A stretch of 64,000 nt of DNA from Bacteroidetes bacterium SW_9_63_38 (GCA_003022435.1 PXUA01000005.1:62001-126000), one strand, 5' to 3'; positions 1-8,301 are shown, counted from the stretch's first letter. The notes: generated by a model from the sequence alone, not told the origin. Made by a program: numbers and translations.

Positions 1-21
1 CTCATAGATCGATCTCGTTAG

Positions 22-1140
22 ATGGCTGAAATTGACGTTCGCGACATACGACATGTCTATGAAAAGGGCACAGAGAATGAGACGGTTGCCATCAAGCGCG
101 TGAACCTCACGCTGGAAGACGGAACCGCCAATGCGCTTCTGGGTCCCTCCGGCTGCGGAAAAACGACGCTTCTCCAGATCATTTCGGGCCTTCTGACTCC
201 CACGGACGGGCAGATTTTGATCGACGGAGAGGACGTAACGGATCAGTCTCCCGCCGAACGGGACGTGGCCCAGGTGTTTCAGTTTCCGGTAATCTACGAC
301 TCGATGTCGGTCTACGGAAACCTGGCGTTCCCGCTTCGAAACAGTGGCGTCCCGGAAGACGAAATCCGCGATCGTGTTCACTATGTGGCCGATCTGCTGG
401 ATCTGGAGGACATTTTACAGGACAGCCCCGCCGGCCTGGGCCCGGAGATGAACCAGCTCATCGCGCTCGGCCGCGGCATCATCCGGGAAGAGACGTCCGC
501 CATTCTCTTCGACGAGCCGATGACGGACGTCGAGCCGTACCGGAAGCTGACCATCCGTCGCCGCGTAAAGGAAGCCCAGCGCGAGTTCGGCATTACCGCC
601 CTGTACGTCACCCACGACCAGCACGAGGCCCTGACCTTCGCCGACAAAGTGGCGATTATGGACGTGGGCGAACTCGTGCAGTACGACACCGGGCAAAACC
701 TCTACGAAAACCCGACCAACACCTTCATCGGTCACTTTATCGGCAGCCCGGGGATGAACCTCTTTGACTGTGGGGTCGGAGAAAGCAACGGCGTTCCGTA
801 CGCCGAGCTCGGCGGACATAGCATCACAGTCGCCGAAAAGCTGCACTCGAGGATCGATCCCAGCTGGACCGACTGTCAACTCGGCATCCGACCCAACTCC
901 GTGGAGGTAGCCTTCGAGGAACCGGCGGACACCTCCGAGTACGTTCCCGCCAGTGTGAATCAGGTAGAGCTACACAGTGGCTTCCAGATCGCGACCGCTG
1001 TTCTCGAGGGCTCCGACGTTGAGGTCAAGGCCCGCGTGGCCCATGACGACCCCGTCGACGACGGCGATTTCGTCTGGCTGAAGTTCCCCGGCGAAGATGT
1101 CCGTCTGTTCCACAAACAGGAATCCCTTGAGGCCGCCTAA
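22..1140 (+). CDS. glpT: ABC transporter ATP-binding protein, glycerol-importer type (GlpT-like) with degenerate signature motif
   Basis: This 372-residue cytoplasmic ATPase should energise the permeases encoded directly downstream. Walker A (GPSGCGKT) is at about residues 41-48, the Q-loop glutamine near 87, Walker B (ILFDEP) near 161-166 and the switch histidine (VTHDQ) near 198. A TOBE-like region fills about 240-370. The family signature LSGGQ is replaced by LGPEM near 139-143, so half of the composite ATP site is probably impaired. That pattern fits one partner of an ATPase heterodimer, as in the rhizobial GlpS/GlpT pair, and the other ATPase should lie upstream of the window. A TAG at 19-21 abuts the ATG and may be that gene's stop. 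A different sugar or polyol substrate is possible, but the neighbours favour glycerol. Confidence 0.85.
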   Translation: MAEIDVRDIRHVYEKGTENETVAIKRVNLTLEDGTANALLGPSGCGKTTLLQIISGLLTPTDGQILIDGEDVTDQSPAERDVAQVFQFPVIYDSMSVYGNLAFPLRNSGVPEDEIRDRVHYVADLLDLEDILQDSPAGLGPEMNQLIALGRGIIREETSAILFDEPMTDVEPYRKLTIRRRVKEAQREFGITALYVTHDQHEALTFADKVAIMDVGELVQYDTGQNLYENPTNTFIGHFIGSPGMNLFDCGVGESNGVPYAELGGHSITVAEKLHSRIDPSWTDCQLGIRPNSVEVAFEEPADTSEYVPASVNQVELHSGFQIATAVLEGSDVEVKARVAHDDPVDDGDFVWLKFPGEDVRLFHKQESLEAA

Positions 1141-1201
1141 ACGCTCCGTTCCGCGTCGGCCTTCGTCCGTGTATTCTATTAGGAGTTCGTCCTGACCTAC
1201 G

Positions 1202-2065
1202 ATGAAACAACGACCCTGGTTATTTCTGGCACCGGCACTAATCCTGGTATCGATCAGTGCCTTCATCCCGCTGATTACCGTCATGAACTATTCGCAGCTC
1301 TCCCTCCTCCCCGGCTCAGCCCCGTACTTCATCGGGCTGGAGAACTTTCAGGCCATTCTCCGGGACCCCGCCTTCACCGGCGCGCTGGCCCGCCAGTTTC
1401 TCTTCAGCATTCTCGTCCTGATTACGGAGATCCCGCTGGGGCTCGGGCTGGCGCTCTGTATGCCGAATGAGGGTGTGGGCGTCGGCGTCAGCCTCGTGCT
1501 GCTCGGCATCCCGCTTCTCATTCCCTGGAACGTCGTCGGCATCATCTGGCGCGTGTTCACGCGCTCGGACATCGGCGTCGTGCCCGAAGTCTTTTCTTGG
1601 ATGGGCATGAATTACAACATCAGCCAGTTTACCGCCGACGCCTGGTGGACCGTCCTCGTCATGGACATCTGGCACTGGACGCCCCTGGTGATCCTGATCT
1701 GCTTCGCCGGCATTCAGGCCATCCCGCAGGAGTACTACATGGCCGCGAAGATTGACCGGGCTTCTCCCTGGAAGACATTCCGGTACGTGACGCTTCCGAA
1801 TCTCCGGGGCGTCCTCATCATCGCCGTGCTTCTGCGGCTGATGGACTCCTTCAAGATCTACGCCGAGCCGTTTGTGCTCACCGGCGGCGGTCCGGGAAGC
1901 TCGACGACCTTCCTGAGCACGTATACGTCCCGAATGGCCATCGGAGGATTCCAAATGGGTCGCGGCGCCGCAACGTCGCTGATCTACATGTTTGTCGTGA
2001 TCCTCCTGTCGTTCGTGATCTACATAATTATGCTGAATCTTGGACAAGGCGCAGGTGAAGAATAA
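1202..2065 (+). CDS. glpP: ABC transporter permease, glycerol-importer type (GlpP-like)
   Basis: This 287-residue inner-membrane protein has about six hydrophobic segments. It starts with a membrane helix (LFLAPALILVSISAFIPLI) typical of MalF/UgpA-class permeases. The cytoplasmic coupling EAA loop is visible near residues 177-200 (EYYMAAKIDRASPWKTFRYV), where it should dock on the ATPase. The gene lies 61 bp after the ATPase gene, and its stop overlaps the next start in TAATG, so translation of the two permeases is probably coupled. Assignment to glycerol rests on the gene set around it (DUF2160 protein, large binding protein, glpD). Sequence alone supports only a carbohydrate-uptake CUT1-like permease. 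Confidence 0.85.
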   Translation: MKQRPWLFLAPALILVSISAFIPLITVMNYSQLSLLPGSAPYFIGLENFQAILRDPAFTGALARQFLFSILVLITEIPLGLGLALCMPNEGVGVGVSLVLLGIPLLIPWNVVGIIWRVFTRSDIGVVPEVFSWMGMNYNISQFTADAWWTVLVMDIWHWTPLVILICFAGIQAIPQEYYMAAKIDRASPWKTFRYVTLPNLRGVLIIAVLLRLMDSFKIYAEPFVLTGGGPGSSTTFLSTYTSRMAIGGFQMGRGAATSLIYMFVVILLSFVIYIIMLNLGQGAGEE

Positions 2066-2859
2066 TGAAACGACAGTATTATCTGGTCCTGTTTTTGGTG
2101 ATCCTCGCGATCCCCATCTACTGGATGCTCAACATGTCGTTCAAGAACAACGCTGAGATCATCCAGAGACTGACCTTTTACCCGCACAACTTCACGTTCG
2201 AAAACTACAAGGAGATCATTACCTCCGAGTTTTGGCGGAGTGGGTACATCAACTCGATCTCCATGTCGATCATGAACGTGGTATTCGTAGTCATCGCAGC
2301 GGTGCCGGCGTCCTACGCTTTTTCCCGATGGGACTTCCGGGGGGACAAGCACCTGTTCTTCTGGTTCCTGACGAACCGGATGGCACCGCCGGCTGCCTTC
2401 ATGGTGCCGTTCTTCATCCTCTACTCCAACCTCAACCTCATCGACACCTACTGGGCGGTGGCCCTGGCCCACTGCCTCTTCAATCTCCCGCTCGCCATCT
2501 GGATTCTCGAGGGATTTGTCTCGGGCATTCCGAAGGAGATTGACGAAATGGCCTTCATTGACGGGCACAGCTTCGTGAGCTTCTTCTGGAAGATCTTCCT
2601 TCCGCTCATTGCTCCGGGACTGGGCGTGGCGGCATTCTTCGCCTTTATGTTCTCCTGGGTGGAGCTGCTCCTGGCCCGCACGCTTACCAACGAGGCCGCC
2701 CAGCCCATTACGGTGACGCTGACGCGGAGTCTCGGTGCCGGTGGGTGGGACTGGGGCGTGCTCGCGGCCGCTGGGGTCCTGTGTATGGTCCCCGGTGCCA
2801 TTATCGTCTTCCTCGTGCGCGACTTGCTCGCAACGGGCTTCTCGATGGGTCGCGTGTAG
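2065..2859 (+). CDS. glpQ: ABC transporter permease, glycerol-importer type (GlpQ-like)
   Basis: This is the second permease, 264 residues, of the MalG/UgpE class. It has an N-terminal helix (YYLVLFLVILAIPIYWMLNM) followed by the periplasmic segment typical of the class. The EAA coupling loop is near residues 155-175 (PKEIDEMAFIDGHSF). Its ATG overlaps the stop of the preceding permease by one base, so the two should be made in equal amounts as a heterodimer. A strong GC-rich hairpin lies about 50 bp after its stop and may end or attenuate transcription here. The glycerol specificity is inferred from context. Confidence 0.85.
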   Translation: MKRQYYLVLFLVILAIPIYWMLNMSFKNNAEIIQRLTFYPHNFTFENYKEIITSEFWRSGYINSISMSIMNVVFVVIAAVPASYAFSRWDFRGDKHLFFWFLTNRMAPPAAFMVPFFILYSNLNLIDTYWAVALAHCLFNLPLAIWILEGFVSGIPKEIDEMAFIDGHSFVSFFWKIFLPLIAPGLGVAAFFAFMFSWVELLLARTLTNEAAQPITVTLTRSLGAGGWDWGVLAAAGVLCMVPGAIIVFLVRDLLATGFSMGRV

Positions 2860-2907
2860 ACACTGCGCCCCTCTTGCGTCCCTTTCTTCGCTGCGTCCGA
2901 GTCCCTC

Positions 2908-2952
2908 AACGGAGACGGGTCCCCGTATGGTCGGGGACTCCGGCTCCGTTTG
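2908..2952 (+). terminator. Strong hairpin after glpQ, probable terminator or attenuator inside the transporter cluster
   Basis: AACGGAG (2908-2914) pairs with CTCCGTT (2944-2950), and an inner TCCCCG pairs with CGGGGA around a TATGGT loop. Only a short T-run follows. It lies between the second permease and the DUF2160 gene, so it could lower expression of the distal genes. Confidence 0.6.
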
Positions 2953-2965
2953 CGGGTGTCGGGCC

Positions 2966-3070
2966 CTAATGCAGCTTCAACTGGTCCGTTGTGCAATCGA
3001 GATACCTCAAGCTGGAGCTTGGAGCAATAGCAAACTGCTTTCCCCAAAAGATCGCTTGAAGCTGCACTAA
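2966..3070 (-). mobile_element. MITE-like element family A, copy 1 (97 bp) with 4-bp target duplication
   Basis: The element (2970-3066) is bounded by the perfect inverted repeat TGCAGCTTCAA / TTGAAGCTGCA and flanked by CTAA on both sides (2966-2969 and 3067-3070). It has no coding capacity. It is reversed relative to copies at 17552 and 57909, and it lacks the 23-bp internal palindromic segment they carry. The insertion lies between glpQ and glpU and supplies the sequence immediately upstream of the glpU reading frame. Confidence 0.85.
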
Positions 3071-3106
3071 GTGCATGCGTTTCTCCGCAACGACCTTTCT
3101 TCTGAT

Positions 3107-3403
3107 ATGCTGACTTCCCTGCCTCCCGATTGGATGCGGTGGACAATTCCCACCGTCATCTTTGTTTCTTCCATTCTTACCATGCTCGCGACCCTCACGG
3201 TCTGGGATATGAAAGACCCCGGATGGGCCCGCGAGGGAACGGTGCTTCCGATTGAGACCACTCGGGGCGACCGCGTCTTCATGAGCCTGTTGCTCATGGG
3301 CGTCTTCTTCTGCTTCTGGTTGTACGTTGTGGGATATACCCTCACCTGGATCATCCTGCTGTTCGGCGCTACCATCTCGGTGGTCGTCATCCGTACTTTT
3401 TAG
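3107..3403 (+). CDS. glpU: DUF2160 small integral membrane protein, accessory subunit of the glycerol importer (GlpU-like)
   Basis: This 98-residue protein has two or three membrane segments: WTIPTVIFVSSILTMLATL near the N-terminus, then a C-terminal pair starting FMSLLLMGVFFCFWLYVVGY. The central hydrophilic TTRGDR motif followed by a hydrophobic stretch is the pattern I associate with DUF2160, a family encoded in rhizobial glycerol transporter operons. ATG at 3107 was chosen; an in-frame GTG at 3071 would add 12 residues but starts exactly at the edge of the MITE. Its biochemical role is unknown. Position between permeases and binding protein suggests a subunit or assembly factor of the importer. 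Confidence 0.8.
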   Translation: MLTSLPPDWMRWTIPTVIFVSSILTMLATLTVWDMKDPGWAREGTVLPIETTRGDRVFMSLLLMGVFFCFWLYVVGYTLTWIILLFGATISVVVIRTF

Positions 3404-3885
3404 ATTGAGGATACAGGGGTCTGCTCGCCCGTCTCCCGAATGCTCCCACCTTCTTCTGCTCAGTGTACCGTTGGAAGCGCCCGAGTGGACCGGTCTCCCC
3501 CAAACCGGCCGCGCCTCGGGATCACTCGCCCGGTCTTCGTTGCTCGGGCAAGGCCCACCCAGGGCACCCCGGTCCCCGACGCGGGCCGTTGATGCTCCTC
3601 TCTTCCACACCATCAGACTGAGTGTCCGAGTGCCGAAACGGTGCACGGAACGGATTTTGTGAAGGTTTCTTCAATGTAGCGCCCTGGGTCCTCCCACTCA
3701 TCCGCTCTCGTTTATCCCGGTTTCTTGAACGATTTTTGTGACGGTTTCTCCCCCGCACACTCTCGCGCTCTGCGCTGTGTGTTCGGGTTGAGACACGCCC
3801 CTCTTTTCTCCGGGACAGCCTCGCGGATCCGACAGAGCCGCTTTGATTTGCCCCATTAGTTTTCCCCCAATTACCCTCTCTCCCC
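3404..3885. other. Intergenic region before the VCBS-repeat gene
   Basis: No convincing gene is seen. Two imperfect direct repeats built on ACGGATTTTGTGAAGGTTTCTTC (3651-3674) and ACGATTTTTGTGACGGTTTCTC (3728-3750) lie about 75 bp apart and could be regulator sites. An AT-richer stretch just before 3886 is the most likely promoter area for the VCBS gene. Confidence 0.4.
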
Positions 3886-5079
3886 ATGCAAACGTCTCCG
3901 ATCGACTCTTCGCGGCCCGTGTTCGTCACGGTGGTCGTCGCGCTCCTCACTGCCGGAATGGGAATCGTTCCTCCGGCCCACGGCCAGGACGACGGTCCCG
4001 GAATCACGAATACTGTGTCCGGCCTTCATGTCGCCGATCTCGACTCGGACGACGCTCCGGACGTGGTGGCCGCATCCCCGAAGGCAAGCGAGATTGCCTG
4101 GTACCAAAACGGAGATCCGCGGGGCCAATTCTCCAATCGCTCCGTCATCACTACCAACGTCCGCCTTCTGAAGTCCGTGACCGCAGCTGACCTCAACCAG
4201 GACGGCGGTACCGACGTGGTCTCCGCCTCCAGCCTCGACAACAAGGTGAGCTGGTACGAAAACACCGACGGCTATGGGAGCTTCTCGGATCAGAAGGTGA
4301 TGGCGGACGAGGCCGGCAGCCCGTACGCCGCCCACGCGGACCAGTTGGATAGCGATGGCGGTCTGGACGTCGCGTTTGCCTCCAACGGCGCCGGCGTCGT
4401 CTCCTGGTGCCGCAATCAAGACGGGGCCTTCAGTGGTAAGAACAAAATTTCGTCCGCAGTGGCTGGCGCCCGCTCGGTTCATGCCGCCGATCTGGGTGGG
4501 GACGGAACCCTCGATATCCTCTCGGCGTCCAGCTCTTTCGGTGGCACCAACAAGATTGCGTGGTACCGGAGTTCGGGAGACGGCTTCGCAAGCCAGAACA
4601 TCATTTCTCAAAAGGTGAAAGGGGCTCAGGCCGTCATCGGCGTGGATCTTGACCAGGACGACGACCCCGACGTGGTGTCCGCCTCCTCCGGCGACGGCAA
4701 GATTGCCTGGTACGAGAACACGGACGGCTACGGCACCTTCTCCGGCCAAAAGGTCGTCACGGATCAGATGGACGGGGCCCAGACGGTCTCGGCCGCCGAC
4801 ATTGATGGGGACGGCGACCTCGATCTCGTCGCGGCGTCCAATAAAAACGGGAAAGTCGCTTGGTTCGAAAACCTCGACGGCAACAAAAAATTCTCTAGCG
4901 TCAAGGTGATTGCGGACAAGGAGAATTACAAGGCGGCCTACGTGGCGGACATCGATGTGGACGGCGATCCTGACATTGCCTTCATCTCGGAAAGCAAGAG
5001 CCGCGTGGCGTGGCTCAGTAACAAGATCGACGAGGGGAAGGGCTGGTCGAATCCGAAGATCATCGGTCCGAAAAATTGA
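3886..5079 (+). CDS. Secreted FG-GAP/VCBS repeat protein, predicted seven-bladed beta-propeller
   Basis: This 397-residue protein has a signal peptide (hydrophobic FVTVVVALLTAGMGIV, probable cleavage near HGQ/DD at about residue 34). Seven repeats of about 50 residues follow, each with a DxDxDxxxD calcium-type loop (for example DLDSDDAPDVV, DLNQDGGTDVV, DIDGDGDLDLV) and then an aromatic blade motif such as IAWYEN. Seven FG-GAP blades make a closed propeller, often used for extracellular binding. No C-terminal sorting domain is evident. It is interleaved between glpU and the binding-protein gene, which is not part of the usual importer set. Whether it binds a substrate, a polymer or cells is unknown. 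Confidence 0.8.
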   Translation: MQTSPIDSSRPVFVTVVVALLTAGMGIVPPAHGQDDGPGITNTVSGLHVADLDSDDAPDVVAASPKASEIAWYQNGDPRGQFSNRSVITTNVRLLKSVTAADLNQDGGTDVVSASSLDNKVSWYENTDGYGSFSDQKVMADEAGSPYAAHADQLDSDGGLDVAFASNGAGVVSWCRNQDGAFSGKNKISSAVAGARSVHAADLGGDGTLDILSASSSFGGTNKIAWYRSSGDGFASQNIISQKVKGAQAVIGVDLDQDDDPDVVSASSGDGKIAWYENTDGYGTFSGQKVVTDQMDGAQTVSAADIDGDGDLDLVAASNKNGKVAWFENLDGNKKFSSVKVIADKENYKAAYVADIDVDGDPDIAFISESKSRVAWLSNKIDEGKGWSNPKIIGPKN

Positions 5080-5373
5080 CCCACTCCCCCGGACAGGGAA
5101 TCTCTGTGGGATTATAAGATTAACCGCAGTACACTGGTGCTCCCTTGGGACCTCGCCGTTTTCGAGATTGGACGTGCATCCCGACGGCTGTCGCGGATGC
5201 ACAGAAAGATCAAGGCCACGCGTGACCCACAAGGGGCCCCAGTGAAGAAATCGGCTGAGATCTACCTGGGAATCTGTGTGACCTTACGAGATTAATCGCC
5301 GGACGACTGATTTTTTTCTCACGACTCGAACGGGAAAAGTGCACGCCCGACGATTCGGCCGTGCAGGCCGGCT

Positions 5374-5492
5374 CTTCCCTGTAGCCCTTCCCTGTAGGAC
5401 TTCCCTGTAGGCTCCGGTCGCCGAACGGAGCCTCCTCCCTGTAGAGCCCTCATCCCTGTAGAGCCCTCATCCCTGTGGAGCCCTCATCCCTG
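5374..5492. repeat. Short tandem repeats built on TCCCTGTAG
   Basis: Three units of about 13 bp (CTTCCCTGTAGNN) are followed by a small GGCTCCG/CGGAGCC hairpin and then three units of 17 bp (TCCCTGTAGAGCCCTCA), the last with one substitution. It is a degenerate microsatellite-like array with no coding frame of note. Confidence 0.75.
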
Positions 5493-5540
5493 CCGCCGGT
5501 CGCTCCAATCGTCTTGTTCGTTGCCGAAAGCGCCGATTCT

Positions 5541-5713
5541 GGAAATCTCAGATTTCCTAGTGCAGCTTCAACGGGTCCGTTGTGCAATCGAGGACTCCAC
5601 CACGTGGGATGACCCTTCGGGCCCCTGAAATTCGCCAAAACTCCCGCTCCGCCCTTCGGTTGGAGCGGTCGAACACGGCGAATTTCGATCGTTTCTGGGA
5701 ATCTGAGATTCCC
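5541..5713. repeat. Pair of near-identical 17-bp palindromes
   Basis: GGAAATCTCAGATTTCC (5541-5557) and GGGAATCTGAGATTCCC (5697-5713) are both preceded by TTCT and lie 139 bp apart. They could be ends of a decayed element or operator-like dyads. The half copy of MITE family A starts at the right edge of the first. Confidence 0.5.
5557..5592 (+). mobile_element. MITE family A, truncated half copy
   Basis: CTAG is followed by one terminus of the family (TGCAGCTTCAAC, then GGTCCGTTGTGCAATCGAG), matching the first 32 bases of copy 1 with one substitution. The other end is missing, so this is a deletion remnant. Confidence 0.75.
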
Positions 5714-6471
5714 TACCTTCAGATCTCCGAGACACCGATTTATTTCATGAGTCGCTACGCTCGTCTCTTCAGGGCCGGAAAAGACTTGTTTCCGGGCCCT
5801 GAGTGGAAACGAGGAAGTGCCTTCGGGGTGCAATACGTCGCCTGAAAACGGGCACTTCTGTGAAGGAAAACCGAGGACTTCGAGGGTACAGAATGAGCCT
5901 TGACACTGCACTACTCTCCTCCCTGCAGCGACGCCCGAGTGTCTCATATCGTTTGCGGCCAGGACGTTATTGCCTTCGCCGGAGGGGAAAATAGGGGCGC
6001 CCCGACTTTGGGAAGAAGGAAGCATTTTCCTGGAAGAATAGATTACTGAACGGAGAAAAGCGCTTTCTATACTACGGTCAGTCCGAATCGAGGAGGTCGC
6101 TGCAAGGCAAAGTTTGCTTGTGTTGTATGATTCTGTTCCCGGGAAAGCGACATCGCTTTCCCTCGTCAAGATACGGGAGCAGAAGACATACAAGCCTTCA
6201 TGGCTTTGCCTCTTGCCTGATTAAGCGCTGTTCCTATGGGGCGTGCATTTGGACATTGTTCAGCGTCGCGGAGCGGGCGTCTGCTCCGTCGAACTGGAGA
6301 TGTGTCCCGGGAGACGAAGGCCCCGGTCGTGGGATCCACGTCCAAGGCACGAGAGGGGACGCCCCCCTCCCCTGTCTTCCGGACTGCCCCAACGCACGGC
6401 CGGAGAGCAGGCCGGGTGATCCCCCTCGATCGAACTCGATAACTTTTCTCATTACCCCAAAGAGGTTACTT

Positions 6472-8301
6472 ATGGATACAGACAATACGCGCACAACGTC
6501 ACGGTCGATGGTGGCGCTTGTGATGCTATGTGTCGCGGCAATTGGGCTCGCGCCCTTTGCCACCGTCGAGGCCCAAGACTGGCCCGATGAACCCAATTAT
6601 CCGGATATTTCGAAGAGCGAAGCTCGCAGCTACGCTCAAGAGAAGTACGGTCCGCTGAACGACCGCCAGAAGGCGGCCGTGAAGTACGCAATGGAATTTC
6701 AGCCGTCGGTGATGACGCTGAAGGAGCAGATCGACGAGTTGATGTGGTTCGAGGAAAACGCCGAGGACCTTCGCGGCACTTCGATCTCCTCCGTCGCCGA
6801 GACCATTAAGACCCACAAGTGGGAGTCCGACGAGCTGGCCCCCGCCTTCGCCGAGATCACGGGCATCAACGTGACGCACAACATCATCGGTGAGGGAAGT
6901 CTGGTGGAGAAGCTCCAGACGCAGCTTGCCTCCGGTCGGAAAGTCTACGACGTGTACGTCAACGACGCCGACCTGATCGGCATGCACACGCGTCTCCAGA
7001 GCGCGGTGAATCTGACCGACTACATGAACGGCGAGGGAAGTGAGTTTACCAACCCGACCCTCGACATGGACGACTGGATGAACCCCGAGTTCGGCCAGAA
7101 CTACGAGGGCGACCAGCTTCAGCTTCCGGACCAGCAGTTCGCGAACCTCTACTGGTTCCGTCACGACTGGTTTACCGATGAGGAGCTGTCCAGCCAGTTC
7201 GAAGAGAAGTACGGCTACGAGCTGGGTGTGCCGCGCAACTGGGCCGCCTACGAGGACATTGCCGAATTCTTTACGGAGGACGTGTCTCCGGAAGATGTCG
7301 GTGTGGACGCCAAGGAAGTGTACGGCCACATGGACTACGGCAAGAAGAGCCCGTCGCTCGGATGGCGCTTCACGGACGCCTGGCTGTCGATCGCCGGGGT
7401 CGGGGATACCGGTCTTCCGAACGGCAAGCCCGTGGACGAGTGGGGCATTCGCGTAGAGGACCAGATCCCGGTCGGCTCGACTGTGGACCGCGGTGGTGCC
7501 ACCAACGGCCCGGCCGCCTACTACGCCACGCAGAAGTACATTGACTGGATGAAGGATTACGCGCCGCCCTTCGCGACGTCGATGCGCTGGTCCGAAGCCG
7601 GCCCGGTGCCGTCGCGTGGAAACATTGCGCAGCGCCCCTTCCAGTACATCACCTTCCTCTCGGCCGATCCCTTCACGAAGAAGGGCTCCGCGGTGACCGA
7701 CGACGAGGGCAACCCCCTCTGGCGGATGGCGCCGACGCCCCACGGCAAGTACTGGGACGACGGCATGAAGGTCGGCTACCAGGACGCCGGTAGCTGGACC
7801 ATCCCGGAGATCACCACGGGCAACAAGCGGCACGCGGCCTGGATGTGGATGCAGTTCGCCTCCTCCAAGACCGTGTCCCTCAACAAATTCAACGTGGGCA
7901 ATACGCCTGTGCGTAGCTCCACGGTGAACTCCGAGTACTGGGAGGAGCACGAGGGTGAGCTTGGTGGCCTGATTACCTTCTACACCTCCCCCGTCGAGGA
8001 CAAGTGGACGGACACGGGCCTCAACGTGCCCCACTACCCGCTCCTCGCCGAGCAGTGGTGGAAGCAGGTGGCCCAGGCGGTAACGGGCAGCAAGTCTGTG
8101 GAGCAGGCCATGAACGACCTGGCCAGCATCCAGAACTCGCTGATGCAGCGTCTCCGTCTCGAGAAGTACTCGCCGGAGCTGAATGAGCCGCGCTCGCGCG
8201 AGTATTGGCTCAATCAAGAAGGCGCTCCGAAGGCCGAACGGCCTGACGAGGAGCCGGTGACGAAGCCGTACGACGAGCTCATCGAGGAGTGGGAGAACTA
8301 A
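6472..8301 (+). CDS. glpV: Periplasmic glycerol-binding protein of the ABC importer (GlpV-like)
   Basis: This 609-residue substrate-binding protein is long for its class. ATG at 6472 was chosen because it follows a GAGG motif at normal spacing and gives a clean signal peptide (hydrophobic MVALVMLCVAAIGLAPFA, cleavage near VEA/QD). The mature N-terminal region holds MEFQPSVMTLKEQIDELMWF and a THKWESDELAPAFAEITGI segment, then VEKLQTQLASGRKVYDVYVN. This is the layout of the rhizobial glycerol-binding protein GlpV, from memory of the family. It should capture glycerol or a related polyol in the periplasm and deliver it to the permeases. A strong terminator follows at once, so this gene ends its transcript. 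The 1.4-kb upstream gap suggests its own promoter, allowing the usual excess of binding protein over permease. Confidence 0.8.
   Translation: MDTDNTRTTSRSMVALVMLCVAAIGLAPFATVEAQDWPDEPNYPDISKSEARSYAQEKYGPLNDRQKAAVKYAMEFQPSVMTLKEQIDELMWFEENAEDLRGTSISSVAETIKTHKWESDELAPAFAEITGINVTHNIIGEGSLVEKLQTQLASGRKVYDVYVNDADLIGMHTRLQSAVNLTDYMNGEGSEFTNPTLDMDDWMNPEFGQNYEGDQLQLPDQQFANLYWFRHDWFTDEELSSQFEEKYGYELGVPRNWAAYEDIAEFFTEDVSPEDVGVDAKEVYGHMDYGKKSPSLGWRFTDAWLSIAGVGDTGLPNGKPVDEWGIRVEDQIPVGSTVDRGGATNGPAAYYATQKYIDWMKDYAPPFATSMRWSEAGPVPSRGNIAQRPFQYITFLSADPFTKKGSAVTDDEGNPLWRMAPTPHGKYWDDGMKVGYQDAGSWTIPEITTGNKRHAAWMWMQFASSKTVSLNKFNVGNTPVRSSTVNSEYWEEHEGELGGLITFYTSPVEDKWTDTGLNVPHYPLLAEQWWKQVAQAVTGSKSVEQAMNDLASIQNSLMQRLRLEKYSPELNEPRSREYWLNQEGAPKAERPDEEPVTKPYDELIEEWEN

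Larger units (their letters stand above)
5080..6471. other. 1.4-kb intergenic region dense in hairpins, upstream of glpV
   Basis: No convincing protein gene is seen. It holds hairpins at 5174-5202 (GTGCATCC/GGATGCAC) and 5340-5365 (TGCACG/CGTGCA), and a tandem repeat at 5374-5492. Two near-identical palindromes lie at 5541-5557 and 5697-5713, with a half MITE at 5561. A nested stem spans 5627-5686 (outer GAAATTCGCC/GGCGAATTTC). Further stems lie at 5771-5798 (GGGCCGGAAA/TTTCCGGGCCC) and 6141-6162 (GGGAAAGCGA/TCGCTTTCCC). It could hold a long structured leader for glpV, a small RNA, or decayed mobile DNA. Confidence 0.5.

Noticed and set aside
3871-5232. 453-codon minus-strand open frame opposite the VCBS gene
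   Set aside because: Its internal repetition only mirrors the plus-strand blade repeats.
5450-6193. 247-codon minus-strand open frame in the hairpin-rich gap
   Set aside because: It runs through the half MITE, tandem repeats and palindromes, and shows no recognisable domain, so it is probably noncoding.
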